In this document: positions 7,778-17,481 of the stretch, one piece after another
Layout: each line of letters opens with the position of its first letter
Position numbering within the stretch: the first letter of the stretch is position 1
Origin: Synechococcus sp. KORDI-100
GTDB taxonomy: Bacteria > Cyanobacteriota > Cyanobacteriia > PCC-6307 > Cyanobiaceae
Direction of reading: 5' to 3'
DNA: 64,000 nucleotides
NCBI RefSeq assembly: GCF_000737535.1
Contig: NZ_CP006269.1
Coordinates: 1,984,001-2,048,000, forward strand
Translations under genes and position numbers: made by a program
Notes under the pieces: model-generated
Database searches by the model: none
Told to the model about the DNA's origin: nothing
Seen by the model: only the letters and a program-made list of their open reading frames with translations

Positions 7778-9139
7778 TCAGCTCATCGTGACGAACTCCT
7801 CGGATACCGATGGATGCAGGGCCATGGTGCGATCAAAATCCGCCTTGGTGGCGCCCATCCCGAGGGGAATCGCCGCCATCTGAATGATTTCCGCGGCGTG
7901 CTCGCCCACCATGTGGCATCCCACGACCCGATCCGTGGATTGATCGACGATCAGTTTGAGAAGGCAGCGGTGACCATCGGCTGGCAGAGCCCTCTCCATC
8001 GAACGGAAACGGGCCCGGTGCACCGCAATCCCGTCTCGTCCGAAACGTTCAGTCGCCTGCTGTTCCGACAGACCCACCGAAGCAAGTTCCGGGTCGCAGA
8101 ACACCGCCTTGGCGACCAGATCATGATCGACCTGGCGGGGACGGTCTCCAAAAACACTGTCCGCAAATGCCCGACCTTCATCGATCGCGACAGGCGTGAG
8201 ATTGACGCGATCGGTGACATCCCCAACGGCATAGATGTGGGGAACATTCGTGCACTGATCAGCATCGACGGGGATGCGGCCATCCTCCAGATGCACGCCC
8301 GCACACTCCAGACCGAGTCCAGCCAGCCAGGGGCGACGTCCGGTGGCCATCAACACACCGCCGCAGGGAATGGTCAGGCCGTCAGTGAGCTCAACGCGGA
8401 GATGACCAGGTTCACCATCGATGGCCTTGACACTCACACCGAACTGCACGTGGATCCCGCTGTCCCGCATCGCATCAAGCACGGCGTCAGCCAGTTCGTG
8501 ATCAAACCCGCGCAGCAGACGATCTCCCCGCACCACCATCGTGACCGAGAGCCCGAGGCCCCTGAGAATGGATGCGAATTCACAGGCAATGAATCCGGCA
8601 CCCACCACCACCACGGCGTCCGGATAGGTCTTCTGCTCGAACATGTCGTCGCTGATCCAGGCAAGGTCAACACCGGGCACTGCCGGAGAAGCAGGACGTC
8701 CACCGACAGCAATCAGGATCCTGGTGGCTGTCAGTTGATGCTGAATCGGTCCATCACGATCTGAAGCGATCCCGATGCTGTGGGACCCGGTGAGGCGACC
8801 CCAGCCGCGAATCAACTCAACTCCCGCTTTCTCGAGAAAGTTGATGTGCAGGGTATTGAGGCGATCCACCTCGGCACGCACCCGTTGCAGCAGGTCGCTG
8901 ACGTCGGAATCAACTTCGGGAATGCTGAGCCCGTAGGCGGGTGCATCCCTCAGTTGGTGGCGAGCCCGAGCCCCGTACACCAGAAGTTTCTTGGGGACAC
9001 AGCCGCGAATCACGCAGGTGCCACCAACCCTGTCACCTTCCACGATCGCGACCCTGGCGCCATGACGAGCTGCCCGTTTCGCCGCTGCAAGGCCACCAGA
9101 GCCGGCTCCAAGAACGATAAGATCAAAATCGGCGTCCAT
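7778..9139 (-). CDS. gor: Glutathione-disulfide reductase
   Basis: A 453-residue NADPH-dependent flavoenzyme that keeps glutathione reduced in the cytoplasm. The N-terminal VLGAGSGG binds FAD, and the redox-active disulfide is in GGTCVIRGCVPKK (about residues 40-52). A second nucleotide fold is at VVGAGFIACEF, the ATGRRPW and YAVGDVT motifs are typical, and the C-terminal dimerisation domain contains HMVGEHAAEIIQ. Length is normal for the family. It is transcribed divergently from a glutathione S-transferase gene 151 bases away, which is functionally coherent. Confidence 0.95.
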   Translation of the reverse strand: MDADFDLIVLGAGSGGLAAAKRAARHGARVAIVEGDRVGGTCVIRGCVPKKLLVYGARARHQLRDAPAYGLSIPEVDSDVSDLLQRVRAEVDRLNTLHINFLEKAGVELIRGWGRLTGSHSIGIASDRDGPIQHQLTATRILIAVGGRPASPAVPGVDLAWISDDMFEQKTYPDAVVVVGAGFIACEFASILRGLGLSVTMVVRGDRLLRGFDHELADAVLDAMRDSGIHVQFGVSVKAIDGEPGHLRVELTDGLTIPCGGVLMATGRRPWLAGLGLECAGVHLEDGRIPVDADQCTNVPHIYAVGDVTDRVNLTPVAIDEGRAFADSVFGDRPRQVDHDLVAKAVFCDPELASVGLSEQQATERFGRDGIAVHRARFRSMERALPADGHRCLLKLIVDQSTDRVVGCHMVGEHAAEIIQMAAIPLGMGATKADFDRTMALHPSVSEEFVTMS

Positions 9140-9267
9140 TCAGGAGCAACCACTGCATTCATTGTCACGATCCTGACCGTGCATGGTGAACGCCTGGACA
9201 TGGGTCAGCGGCGGCAGGACTGTTCGGCTCCCATGAAGAAACTGGGAGAATGGCAGGCCTTTGGACG

Positions 9268-9283
9268 GGGTGCCCGGGCACCC
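9268..9283. promoter_or_regulatory. Perfect 16-bp palindrome between gor and GST genes
   Basis: The sequence GGGTGCCCGGGCACCC is its own reverse complement. It lies eight bases before the ATG of the GST gene and in the intergenic space shared with gor. A perfect palindrome without a loop suits a dimeric repressor operator better than a terminator, and there is no T-run. The regulator is unknown. Confidence 0.35.
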
Positions 9284-9290
9284 GTGTTGC

Positions 9291-10523
9291 ATGCCCCCTT
9301 CATCGGAAACCGTTGAACCGCTGACATGGCCTGAACTGGAGCGTTTGACCGTTCCCGAGACGGATCGGATCAACGGAGCGACGAACGCCCAGTCGCATCT
9401 GCGACTTTTTGGACATCCCGAAGCCGCTGTACGAGTGACCCTCTACAGGGACCATCACGCCTGGTGTCCCTACTGCCAGAAGGTCTGGTTATGGCTGGAG
9501 TGCAAGCGAATTCCGTACCGCATTCGCAAGGTGACAATGCGCTGCTACGGGCGAAAGGAACCCTGGTTTCTCGAGAAAGTGCCCTCAGGAATGCTGCCGG
9601 CCCTTGAACTTGATGGGGACCTGATCACCGAAAGCGATGTGATCCTTCTCAGGCTGGAACGGGCCTTCGGTGCTCTGGGCCTGCCCCTTGAATCAGATCG
9701 GGCGATGCATCTAAGGCAACTTGAACGTCTGCTGTTTCGTGCCTGGTGCCTCTGGCTCTGTTCTCCTGGACTGACCAAACGTCAGCAGGATCAGGCCCGT
9801 GATCAGTTCCAGGCAGTCGCAAGACGGCTGGAACAGGAGATGAACCACCTACCGGGTCCATGGCTGGATCCTGATGGCCCGGGTTCCGTGGACCTCGTCT
9901 TCGTTCCCTATGTGGAACGGATGAATGCCTCCTTGGCTTATTACAAGGGCTTTCGCCTGAGGCAGGAGCATCCGGCCATCGGCAGCTGGTTCGTCGCCCT
10001 TGAGCAGCTGGAGACCTATCGCGGCACCCAGAGCGACATGCACACCCATGCCCACGACCTGCCTCCCCAGATGGGAGGGTGCTGGTCCGATGACAACCCC
10101 GAAGCGGCGGCGCTCGCCAGCCGCATCGATCGCGGAGAAGGCCTCGGCCAGGACGAAGGGGAATGGCCTGATGCCTCGAACCAGGGGATGGCGGCCCGAG
10201 CGCTCAGCAGGGTTCTGCGTCACCGCAAGGCCTTGCTGGCAAGCAACCTGCTTGGTGCCGCGCGGTTCGACCAGCCCCTGCGCTGCGCCCTGACCCATCT
10301 GATGAGCAAGCAGGATTGCCATCCCAGAGCCGGCAGTGCTGCTGCTCTTCGCTATCTGCGCGATCGCGTTTCGGTTCCTCGCGACATGCCACTGCCCGCG
10401 GCCAGGCTTCTGCGTCAGGCTCTCGAGGCAACAGCGGCTCTGGATGGTTCCGAACATCCTCGACCACTGCCGCTTCACGATCGGCTGGACCAGAACCCGG
10501 AAGCGTTTCGAACGGCAAGCTGA
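9291..10523 (+). CDS. Glutathione S-transferase family protein, long form
   Basis: A 410-residue protein counted from ATG 9291; a TTG 30 bases upstream is possible. The N-terminal thioredoxin-fold domain has HAWCPYCQKVWLWLE (CxxC, as in glutaredoxins and omega-class GSTs), the cis-Pro motif KVPSGMLPALEL and an ESDVILLRLE glutathione-site motif. An all-helical GST C-terminal domain follows. About 150 extra residues at the C-terminus have no family I recognise. It is divergent from gor. It probably acts as a glutathionyl transferase or deglutathionylase; the substrate is unknown. Confidence 0.82.
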   Translation: MPPSSETVEPLTWPELERLTVPETDRINGATNAQSHLRLFGHPEAAVRVTLYRDHHAWCPYCQKVWLWLECKRIPYRIRKVTMRCYGRKEPWFLEKVPSGMLPALELDGDLITESDVILLRLERAFGALGLPLESDRAMHLRQLERLLFRAWCLWLCSPGLTKRQQDQARDQFQAVARRLEQEMNHLPGPWLDPDGPGSVDLVFVPYVERMNASLAYYKGFRLRQEHPAIGSWFVALEQLETYRGTQSDMHTHAHDLPPQMGGCWSDDNPEAAALASRIDRGEGLGQDEGEWPDASNQGMAARALSRVLRHRKALLASNLLGAARFDQPLRCALTHLMSKQDCHPRAGSAAALRYLRDRVSVPRDMPLPAARLLRQALEATAALDGSEHPRPLPLHDRLDQNPEAFRTAS

Positions 10524-10544
10524 CGCCGCAAGTCGGCCATAGTG

Positions 10545-11234
10545 ATGGGATCGATGGCACCCGGTGTGTCCCTCTCCCTCCCCCCTTACCAACGAATTCC
10601 GGAAGCGGGGAAAGACACTGAGCTGATCGAGGTGTCCATTGCCGAGCTGCAACCCACCCAGTGGTGCATCGGCCTCGCTGAAGTGTGGGCTCGCCAGGAG
10701 GACTTCTCCAAGGACAGCCGGGAGGAGCGGCTCGACTACCTGAAAGGCAAACCCGTCCCCCTGGTGCGAAGCGCAGCCGGGAAACTTTGGATGGTGGACC
10801 GTCACCACCGTCTGCGGGGGCTGCATGGTCTTGATGCCCATGCCAGCGCCTGGGGATACGTCATCGCCGACCTGCCGTTCTCAGAGCGCGACGACGTTCT
10901 CCGGTTCCTGCAGCAACAGGGTTGGTTGTACCTCTATGACGGGCGTGGCCAGGGACCAAGGGCCTCCGAAGAGCTCCCCACATCACTCATGGACCTGGAC
11001 GACGATCCCTACCGAAGTCTGGTGTGGAAGCTGAAGAAGGAGGGCGCCATCAAACCCCAGGCCCAGATCCCGTATCACGAGTTTCGCTGGGGAGCCTGGC
11101 TGCGGCGACGTCCCCTTCCGCCATTCAGTTCAAGACAACTGGAGCCAGCATTACCAGCAGCCAGACGCCTGGTGTGCTCTCCTTCAGCGTCCAGCCTGGC
11201 GGGTTGGCGTGGCGACAAACGCTCCTGCCGGTAG
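10545..11234 (+). CDS. ParB-like nuclease-fold protein (ParBc_2 type)
   Basis: A 229-residue protein from ATG 10545; GTG 10542 and ATG 10554 are also possible. VSIAELQPTQWCIGLAEV is followed by a KPVPLVRSAAGKLWMVDRHHRL segment (described by position: about residues 64-86), where the D-x-H-H-R motif is typical of the ParBc_2 family of putative ParB/sulfiredoxin-fold proteins. The C-terminal EFRWGAWLR and SPSASSLAGWRG stretches also fit that family. It is not a chromosome-partitioning ParB: no helix-turn-helix domain is visible. It is convergent with dnaA, with one base between the stop codons. Confidence 0.68.
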   Translation: MGSMAPGVSLSLPPYQRIPEAGKDTELIEVSIAELQPTQWCIGLAEVWARQEDFSKDSREERLDYLKGKPVPLVRSAAGKLWMVDRHHRLRGLHGLDAHASAWGYVIADLPFSERDDVLRFLQQQGWLYLYDGRGQGPRASEELPTSLMDLDDDPYRSLVWKLKKEGAIKPQAQIPYHEFRWGAWLRRRPLPPFSSRQLEPALPAARRLVCSPSASSLAGWRGDKRSCR

Positions 11235-11235
11235 A

Positions 11236-12642
11236 TCAGCGCTTGCGGCGGGAATCGATCTGAAGCAGATCCCGCACTTTCTGCACCTGCCCAGCCAGCT
11301 GGGGATCCGTCGCGAGTTTTTTCTCGACCTGCTCGACGGCATACATCACGGTGGTGTGATCTTTGCCGCCGAAGGTGTCGCCGATACGCGGAAGGCTCAG
11401 ATCGGTACCCTGGCGCATCAGGTACATCCCCACCTGACGTGCCTGAGAGACCGCCCGTCGGCGCGTGCTGCTGCGCATCTCCTCGGGCGTCACGTCGAAC
11501 ACTTCGGACACCTTGTCGATCACCTGCTGAGGGGTCACGTCCACCCCCTGGCCGGTGGGATCCAGCATCGGTGCCACCGATTCCACCGTCATCGGCAGAC
11601 CGGTGATCGAGGCAAACGCCACGGCGCGGGTGAGCGCGCCCTCAAGCTCCCGAATATTGGATGTGAACCGCCCAGCGATGTACTGGATCAGATCTCTGGG
11701 CAGAGCCATGCGTTCCTGCTCGGCCTTCTTCTGGAGAATGGCCATGCGGGTCTCGAGGTCAGGCGCCTGGATGTCAGCGATCAGACCCATCTGAAAACGG
11801 GAGATCAATCGCTGCTGCAGGCGGGGGATCTGACTTGGCGGGCGATCACTGGCAATCACCACCTGCTTTCCCGCTTCATGCAGCGCATTGAAGGTGTGGA
11901 AGAACTCCTCCTGGGTGTACTCCTTGCCCTCGATGAACTGGATGTCATCAACAAGCAGCAGGTCTGCTGCCCTGTAGCGATCACGAAACGCCTTCATCCC
12001 ATCCTTCCGGATGCTGTCGATCAGATCATTGGTGAAGGTTTCTGTGGACACGTAGGAGACCCGGGAATCGGGATCGATTTCCAGTCGGTAGTGGCCAATG
12101 GCCTGCATCAGGTGGGTTTTGCCAAGGCCCACCCCACCGCAGATGAACAGGGGATTGAATTCGCGCCCTGGCGCCTCCGCCACCGCGAGCGCCGCTGCGT
12201 GGGCCATCCGGCTGTTGGGTCCCACCACGAAACGGTTGAACACGTAGCGAGGATTCAGTCCCGGCAGATACCGCTTCGGGGTGGTTCGATCCGGCGATGA
12301 TCCAGCCGGAGCTGACGCGGTCGGCGGAGATGGCGCTGAATCCGTGTCGCGGCGAGGACCCTGTCGGTCCCGTTCCACCCCTGCAGGGACGGCGCTCTCC
12401 GTCAGCACCGTCACCTGCACCGGACGTCCGTAGACGGCCGCTGCCAACTCGGCGATGGTGGGCAGAAGCTGCTCCTTCAAACGAACCCCTGCAAAGGGAT
12501 TGGGGGCCATCAGCTTCAGTTCCCCGTTGGCGAACTCCCTGCAGCCCGTTGGCCTGATGAAGGTCTCGAAGGTGGGCTTGCTGAGCGTTGACTGCAGCTC
12601 TTGCTGAACCTTCCGCCAGAGCTCATCGCCCGTGTATCCCAC
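11236..12642 (-). CDS. dnaA: Chromosomal replication initiator protein DnaA
   Basis: A 468-residue AAA+ initiator starting at GTG 12642. Domain I (about 1-85) is followed by a Pro/Ser-rich domain II linker (about 90-125). Domain III has Walker [10 protein letters not shown] and Walker [10 protein letters not shown]. Domain IV DNA binding has the DnaA signature [13 protein letters not shown] near the C-terminus. The gene stands alone: no dnaN, rnpA or rpmH is adjacent and I found no cluster of DnaA boxes in the 80 bases upstream. This window therefore probably does not contain the origin. Confidence 0.97.
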   Translation of the reverse strand: MGYTGDELWRKVQQELQSTLSKPTFETFIRPTGCREFANGELKLMAPNPFAGVRLKEQLLPTIAELAAAVYGRPVQVTVLTESAVPAGVERDRQGPRRDTDSAPSPPTASAPAGSSPDRTTPKRYLPGLNPRYVFNRFVVGPNSRMAHAAALAVAEAPGREFNPLFICGGVGLGKTHLMQAIGHYRLEIDPDSRVSYVSTETFTNDLIDSIRKDGMKAFRDRYRAADLLLVDDIQFIEGKEYTQEEFFHTFNALHEAGKQVVIASDRPPSQIPRLQQRLISRFQMGLIADIQAPDLETRMAILQKKAEQERMALPRDLIQYIAGRFTSNIRELEGALTRAVAFASITGLPMTVESVAPMLDPTGQGVDVTPQQVIDKVSEVFDVTPEEMRSSTRRRAVSQARQVGMYLMRQGTDLSLPRIGDTFGGKDHTTVMYAVEQVEKKLATDPQLAGQVQKVRDLLQIDSRRKR

Positions 12643-12723
12643 TGACCCCCAGCTGCCTGAGTGCTGAATCTACGCATGCATTCAGGGGCAGTCCGTCTTA
12701 AATGAGTCAGGAAATATGAAGCC

Positions 12724-13857
12724 ATGATGCAGCGTTCGCTGAGATGGATTGGGATCGGCCTGCTCAGCACAACGCTTTCGTCCTGCGGCGTGTTGCGCAG
12801 TCAGCTCGGATTGAATTCCGCACAGCCTGACAAAGCGCCACCGGTGGTGAGCGATTCACCCCGTGCGGCTCCCCTGCAGCCTGGGGACAACGTGATCGTG
12901 AAAGCGGTGGATCGCGTCGGACCGGCCGTTGTCCGCATCGACGTGGTCAAGGAAATCAACAACCCACTCGGTCGGATGTTCGGCCTTGGCCCGGCTACGC
13001 AGCGACAGCAGGGACAGGGATCCGGCTTCATCACTCGCTCCAACGGGCTGATTTTCACCAACGAGCACGTTGTGCGCGGTGCCGACAAGGTGGCCGTAAC
13101 CCTTCCGGACGGTCGCAGTTTCACCGGCAAGGTGCTCGGCGGGGACAACCTGACGGATGTCGCCGTTGTGAAGGTGGTCGCCGAGGAATTACCGGTGGCG
13201 ACACTCGGGGACTCCAACAATTTGCGGCCGGGTGAGTGGGCCATCGCCATCGGCAATCCCTTCGGTCTGAACAACACCGTGACCGCTGGAATCATCAGCG
13301 CCGTGGGACGCACGCAAGCCAACAACGGTGGCGGCCAAAGAGTGCCGTACATCCAAACGGACGCCGCTGTGAACCCTGGCAACAGCGGCGGCCCGCTGAT
13401 CAACGCAGCTGGCCAGGTGATCGGTATGAACACCTTCATCCGCGCTGCCCCGGGGGGCGGTTTGAGCTTTGCGATCCCAATCAACTCCGCGAAGCGAATC
13501 GCCCAGCAGATCGTGAGTACAGGCCAGGCCTCCCATCCGTATCTCGGGGTGCGCTTACGGGATCTGACTCCCCAGCTTGCAAGGGAGATCAATGCCACCA
13601 ACCCGCAATGCAAGGTGCCTGAGGCGAATGGGGTTCTGGTGGTCGACGTCGAGGCCGACTCTCCGGCAGCCGCGGCTGACATCCGCCAGTGCGATCTGAT
13701 TCGCCAGGTGAACGGAGACAAGGTGAGAAACCCGTCTGAGGTTCAGATCGCAGTTGACCAGGGGCAGGTCGGTGAGCCGATGCAGGTCACCCTGGAGCGC
13801 GAAGGGCAGGACGTGATTGTGGAGGTGTTGCCGATCGAAATTCCTCGCAACGGATGA
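12724..13857 (+). CDS. HtrA/DegQ-type serine protease, probable lipoprotein
   Basis: A 377-residue trypsin-like protease. The N-terminus has a signal peptide ending in a lipobox (LSSC, Cys21), which suggests membrane-anchored export. The catalytic triad is visible: His115 (NEHVV), Asp145 (LTDVAVV) and Ser221 (NPGNSGGPL). A single PDZ domain follows (about 265-360), with LGVRL at its start. This corresponds to the cyanobacterial HhoA/HhoB/HtrA group used in envelope protein quality control. The start is ATG 12724, or 12727 within the same MM start. It is followed by two glycosyltransferase-like genes on the same strand, the first two bases downstream. Confidence 0.94.
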   Translation: MMQRSLRWIGIGLLSTTLSSCGVLRSQLGLNSAQPDKAPPVVSDSPRAAPLQPGDNVIVKAVDRVGPAVVRIDVVKEINNPLGRMFGLGPATQRQQGQGSGFITRSNGLIFTNEHVVRGADKVAVTLPDGRSFTGKVLGGDNLTDVAVVKVVAEELPVATLGDSNNLRPGEWAIAIGNPFGLNNTVTAGIISAVGRTQANNGGGQRVPYIQTDAAVNPGNSGGPLINAAGQVIGMNTFIRAAPGGGLSFAIPINSAKRIAQQIVSTGQASHPYLGVRLRDLTPQLAREINATNPQCKVPEANGVLVVDVEADSPAAAADIRQCDLIRQVNGDKVRNPSEVQIAVDQGQVGEPMQVTLEREGQDVIVEVLPIEIPRNG

Positions 13858-13858
13858 G

Positions 13859-14512
13859 ATGCCGGCGAAACCGGTGCTGATGGTGATGGCGCGCTGGCCA
13901 TCAGCAGGGCGCTGCAAGAGACGACTCACCAGTGATCTGGGTTCCCTGCCTTTGCAACACGCCGATGAGCGCGCTGCACACCTGCAGCGGCAGCTGCTGG
14001 CGCACACCATGGCGGTAGCCAACCGGCTGCGGCTGGAGGGACATCTGGAACTTGCGATCGCTGTGAGTGGTCTCGCACCTCGTGGAGCAAGGCGTTGGGG
14101 ACGCACTCTCCAGGTCGACAGGACGGTGCTGCAGCGTGGCGGCTCCCTGGGATGCCGGCTTCGGCATCTGCTGATGGCATTCAGACGAAGCGATCCAGGA
14201 CGTGGCCTGCTGCTGATCGGGACCGATCTTCCTGGCCTGAATCACCATGATCTGCTCAGAGCAGTCGAGTTCCTGCAGCAGGAAGACCTCATTCTCGGAC
14301 CGGCCGATGACGGTGGCTACTGGCTGATCGGCCTGTCTGAGGCATTGCTCCAGCAGCCAGCGCGCTGGCCGATTCAGGACATTCCCTGGGGTAGCCCCAC
14401 CGTTCTCGAGAGCACGATGCACAGAGCGCAGGCCGCCGGACTCGATCCGGCTCTGCTCGCATCCCGGCAGGACATCGACCGCATCAGCGATCTTCAGCCC
14501 TGGCTGACATGA
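13859..14512 (+). CDS. DUF2064 glycosyltransferase-A fold protein
   Basis: A 217-residue protein starting at ATG 13859, one base after the htrA stop. LMVMARWPSAGRCKRRL is the family start, GTDLPGL is the nucleotide/metal DxD-like motif, and LGPADDGGYWLIGL is the diagnostic DUF2064 motif. It belongs to the TIGR04282 type of uncharacterised glycosyltransferase-like proteins, which commonly sit next to a TIGR04283 GT2, as here; the downstream gene overlaps by four bases. The donor and acceptor are unknown. Confidence 0.85.
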   Translation: MPAKPVLMVMARWPSAGRCKRRLTSDLGSLPLQHADERAAHLQRQLLAHTMAVANRLRLEGHLELAIAVSGLAPRGARRWGRTLQVDRTVLQRGGSLGCRLRHLLMAFRRSDPGRGLLLIGTDLPGLNHHDLLRAVEFLQQEDLILGPADDGGYWLIGLSEALLQQPARWPIQDIPWGSPTVLESTMHRAQAAGLDPALLASRQDIDRISDLQPWLT

Positions 14513-15300
14513 AGCCGCTCTCAGTGGTGATTCCCACGTTGAACGAGTCGCGCTCACTCCCCCTGCTGCTGGCGGACCTCGCGCGCTGGCCCTGGTCCAT
14601 GCAGCTGCTGGTCGTGGATGGAGGAAGCCGGGATGCCACGGTCAACGTGGCTCACCTGGCCGGGGCTGAGGTGCTCAGCAGTCCGGAACGTGGCCGGGGC
14701 CAACAGCTGCGCCTCGGCAGCGCCAACGCACGTGAGAACTGGCTTCTGGTGCTTCATGCCGACAGCCGGCTGAATCCGCAGTGGCCTGAAGCCGTCTCGA
14801 AGGTGATCAACGATCCCGACAACGCCAGCCAGGCCTGGACATTCGACTTTCAGGTTGAAGGAGATCGTCTGATGCTGCGAATGTTGGAGAGGGCGGTGGC
14901 CCTGCGCAGCCGCTGGTTGCAGCGCCCTTACGGAGATCAGGGGCTCTTGATTCACCGAGACCTGCTGATTAAAGCTGGCGGCTATCAACCTCTAGCCTTG
15001 ATGGAGGATCTCGACCTGGTGATGCGTCTGAACGGCCAGGCGAGAATCCGGCAGCTCGGGTTACCCCTCACAACCAGTGGACGCCGCTGGAGCGACAGGG
15101 GTGTGCTGAGGGTCGCCTGGCGCAATGCCCGCTTGCGATCGCGCTGGCGCGCTGGAGAAGACCCAGTTCTGCTCGCCGATGCCTACCGAGCGTCGTCGAT
15201 CAGCTCGCGTACCAGAAAGCACAACGATGCTGCTGCGGTTCCAGCTCCCAACCCTGACGCTGGTAGAAGCTCACCACACCGGGATCAGCGAAGAGACTGA
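14509..15300 (+). CDS. Family 2 glycosyltransferase, TIGR04283 type
   Basis: A 263-residue GT-A enzyme without membrane helices. SVVIPTLNE opens the fold, VVDGGSRDAT and VLHADSRL (D-x-D-like) are the nucleotide-sugar and metal motifs, and PYGDQGLLI and MEDLDLVMRL complete the pattern. The start overlaps the DUF2064 stop (ATGA). The last 34 residues overlap a convergent GNAT gene by 101 bases and look low in complexity (Ser/Arg/Pro), so the original C-terminus may have been shorter. Substrate unknown. Confidence 0.85.
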   Translation: MKPLSVVIPTLNESRSLPLLLADLARWPWSMQLLVVDGGSRDATVNVAHLAGAEVLSSPERGRGQQLRLGSANARENWLLVLHADSRLNPQWPEAVSKVINDPDNASQAWTFDFQVEGDRLMLRMLERAVALRSRWLQRPYGDQGLLIHRDLLIKAGGYQPLALMEDLDLVMRLNGQARIRQLGLPLTTSGRRWSDRGVLRVAWRNARLRSRWRAGEDPVLLADAYRASSISSRTRKHNDAAAVPAPNPDAGRSSPHRDQRRD

Positions 15301-15706
15301 CGCGCTCAGTCCCCATCTCCCGCAGCGCATCGAGGACATAAACCATCATCTGACTTCCCAGGCCGGAGCCTTGATACAGGGGATGGACCGCCACGTCCCA
15401 GACCGTGGCCTCCAGGACACCATCGCCTGTACAGCGGGCAAATCCAACCAAGCGAGGCACCCGTGGGTCATGACGCCAAAGGCCAACTTTGAGCAGACTG
15501 TTGGCCAAGGCCTTCCTGACCCTTCGCACCGGTCGGCGGCTCCAGCCCACGGCCTCGAGTAACTGCTCCAGCTCCACCAGATCAAACGGGCGTGTCTGGC
15601 TGAAAATCAGGGTGAGCTGGTCATTGGCACAGGGACACAGGCGCGCCTCAGATCCATAGAGCTGCTGGAGAGGCTCGGTGACCGTCGGCAGCGACTGGGT
15701 CATCAA
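15200..15706 (-). CDS. GNAT family N-acetyltransferase
   Basis: A 168-residue acetyltransferase. The strand-helix pair with VWDVAVHPLYQGSGLGSQMM (about residues 112-131) is the acetyl-CoA pyrophosphate loop, and LFADPGVVSFYQRQGW is the usual C-terminal GNAT element. The start overlaps the stop of the upstream ABC transporter (ATGA) and the 3' end overlaps the convergent GT2. The order hisG, ABC exporter, GNAT is a single transcription unit. The acceptor is unknown. Confidence 0.88.
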   Translation of the reverse strand: MMTQSLPTVTEPLQQLYGSEARLCPCANDQLTLIFSQTRPFDLVELEQLLEAVGWSRRPVRRVRKALANSLLKVGLWRHDPRVPRLVGFARCTGDGVLEATVWDVAVHPLYQGSGLGSQMMVYVLDALREMGTERVSLFADPGVVSFYQRQGWELEPQQHRCAFWYAS

Positions 15707-17481
15707 AGTCTGGCCAACCCCTTTTCCTGTAGCTCTGCCAGTTGAGCGTAAAGCCCCCCACGCGCACGCAGCTCAAGATGGGTGCCCTGCTCGATCAAGC
15801 GGCCCTGGCGCAACACCAGAATCCGGTCCGATGCCTCCACAGTTGCAAGGCGATGGGCGATCACAACGGCGGTGCGCTTCTGAAGCAGACGATCAAGGTC
15901 TCGCTGAAGAGAGGCCTCGGTTGCAGGATCCATGAAGGCCGTCGCCTCATCCATCACCAGAACCGCTGGATCACGAATGGCCACCCGTGCAACCGCCAGC
16001 AACTGCCTCTCTCCAGAGGAGAGATTGCCTCCGCGTTCTCGCAGTTCGGTGAGAAGACCATTCGGCAGACGCGCCAGCAGGCTCTCAAGCCCCAGGTCCC
16101 GACAGATCGTTGCAAGAGTGCGATCACTGATGTCGGCATTCAGGCGGAGATTGTCGGCGACATTGCCACTGAACAAAAAGGTGTCCTGCAGAACGACACC
16201 GAGCTGTCGGCGAAGGTCTGCGATGGGCAGCTGCCGGATATCCAGTCCATCGAGAAGAATGCGGCCACGCTGGGGCTCGTAAAGGCGACACAACAGCCGA
16301 ATCACGGTGGTTTTACCAGAGCCCGTCGGACCCACCAATGCCACATGCTCCCCTGGAGCAATCCGGAACGAAAGATCGCTCAGGATGGGTTCGTCCGGTC
16401 GGTAGCTGAAGCTGACGTTCTCGAACACCACCTCTCCTGAGCCGTTGGAGCCGAGGGGAACCGCGTCGCGCGACTCGACGATCTCAAGGGGCTGTTCAAG
16501 CAATTCACCGATGCGTTCAACGGCGGTGAGTCCGCCCTGAATCTGGGTGAATCGCTCAGCGAGTTGTCTCAGCGGATCAAACAGTCGCTGTGCATACAGG
16601 ATGAAGGTCGTCAACGTACCCAGACCCATCGCCGCACCGGTCACCATCCATCCGCCGAGAGCAATCACAAGGGCGACAGCGCAGAACGCCACCCACTCGA
16701 GGAAGGCCGAGATGCTGCTGTCAAAAAAAATTGTGCCGTTCACCGCACTGCGATAAGCCGATCCCGTTCTGGCGAAACGGGAACCATTGACGGCTTCACG
16801 GCGGAACATCTGGACAACCTCAAGGCCCTGAAGGTTTTCCTGAAAATCGGCATTGAGCTGCGACAGTTCCTCGCGCACGCGGTAGTTGGCCTTGCGGTAG
16901 CGACCTTGCAGCCAGAGGACGACCAGGGTGACAGGAACCTGGGTGAGGAGCAGGAGTAAACCAAGACGCCATTCGAAGAAGAGCATCGAAGCCGCGATCA
17001 CCAGCAGGCTGACCAGATCCCCAAGAACTCCCACGGCCCCACTGGCGAAAACCTCGGCCAGGGCATCGACGTCACTGGTGAGCCGGGTCAGCAACTTGCC
17101 GACGGGCATTCCATCGTGAAAACGCAGCGACAGCGATAGGGAATGCCTGAACAGCTCATCACGGATCCGGGCTGTCAAACGCTGGCCGACGGCCTGAATG
17201 TTGAAGGTTTGGACTCCCTGCAGGCCCATGCGCACAACGATGGTGACCAAGAGGCAGCTGACAAGCAGACGAATCGCTGCTGCGGCTGGGAGATCCTGCA
17301 ACCAGGGAAGGCTGGCCTCTCCAAGAAGCACGCTGATCGCCTGACCAACCAGCAGAGGCTGCAGCGCTCCCGCAAGCGCCACAGGGACCAGAAGCAGAAG
17401 CGTGAGCAGCAGACGGCGCCGGTCATGGCCGAGATATCGACCGAGGCGAACCGTCCTTCGCCAGTCGCTGACGACAGGCAT
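15703..17481 (-). CDS. ABC exporter, fused permease and ATPase (MsbA-like)
   Basis: A 592-residue half-transporter. Six membrane helices occupy about 1-310. The ATPase then shows Walker A GPTGSGKTT, Q-loop VLQDTFLF, signature LSSGERQLLAVAR, Walker B VLVMDEATAFMD and the H-loop VIAHRL. It exports a lipid, peptide or drug-type substrate as a homodimer; the class is clear but the cargo is not. Its start and the hisG stop share a base (TGATG), so it is translated with hisG, a linkage with no obvious biochemical reason. Confidence 0.92.
   Translation of the reverse strand: MPVVSDWRRTVRLGRYLGHDRRRLLLTLLLLVPVALAGALQPLLVGQAISVLLGEASLPWLQDLPAAAAIRLLVSCLLVTIVVRMGLQGVQTFNIQAVGQRLTARIRDELFRHSLSLSLRFHDGMPVGKLLTRLTSDVDALAEVFASGAVGVLGDLVSLLVIAASMLFFEWRLGLLLLLTQVPVTLVVLWLQGRYRKANYRVREELSQLNADFQENLQGLEVVQMFRREAVNGSRFARTGSAYRSAVNGTIFFDSSISAFLEWVAFCAVALVIALGGWMVTGAAMGLGTLTTFILYAQRLFDPLRQLAERFTQIQGGLTAVERIGELLEQPLEIVESRDAVPLGSNGSGEVVFENVSFSYRPDEPILSDLSFRIAPGEHVALVGPTGSGKTTVIRLLCRLYEPQRGRILLDGLDIRQLPIADLRRQLGVVLQDTFLFSGNVADNLRLNADISDRTLATICRDLGLESLLARLPNGLLTELRERGGNLSSGERQLLAVARVAIRDPAVLVMDEATAFMDPATEASLQRDLDRLLQKRTAVVIAHRLATVEASDRILVLRQGRLIEQGTHLELRARGGLYAQLAELQEKGLARL

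Noticed and set aside
7583-8764. Long plus-strand open frame (393 codons) opposite gor
   Set aside because: It is the exact antisense of an intact gor with all motifs. High GC makes such shadow frames common and it shows no family features.
11209-12300. Plus-strand open frame opposite dnaA (363 codons)
   Set aside because: Antisense shadow of dnaA; no domain is recognisable.
12643-12723. Replication origin next to dnaA
   Set aside because: No DnaA-box cluster or AT-rich unwinding element is visible, and dnaN is not adjacent. In marine Synechococcus the origin is usually elsewhere.
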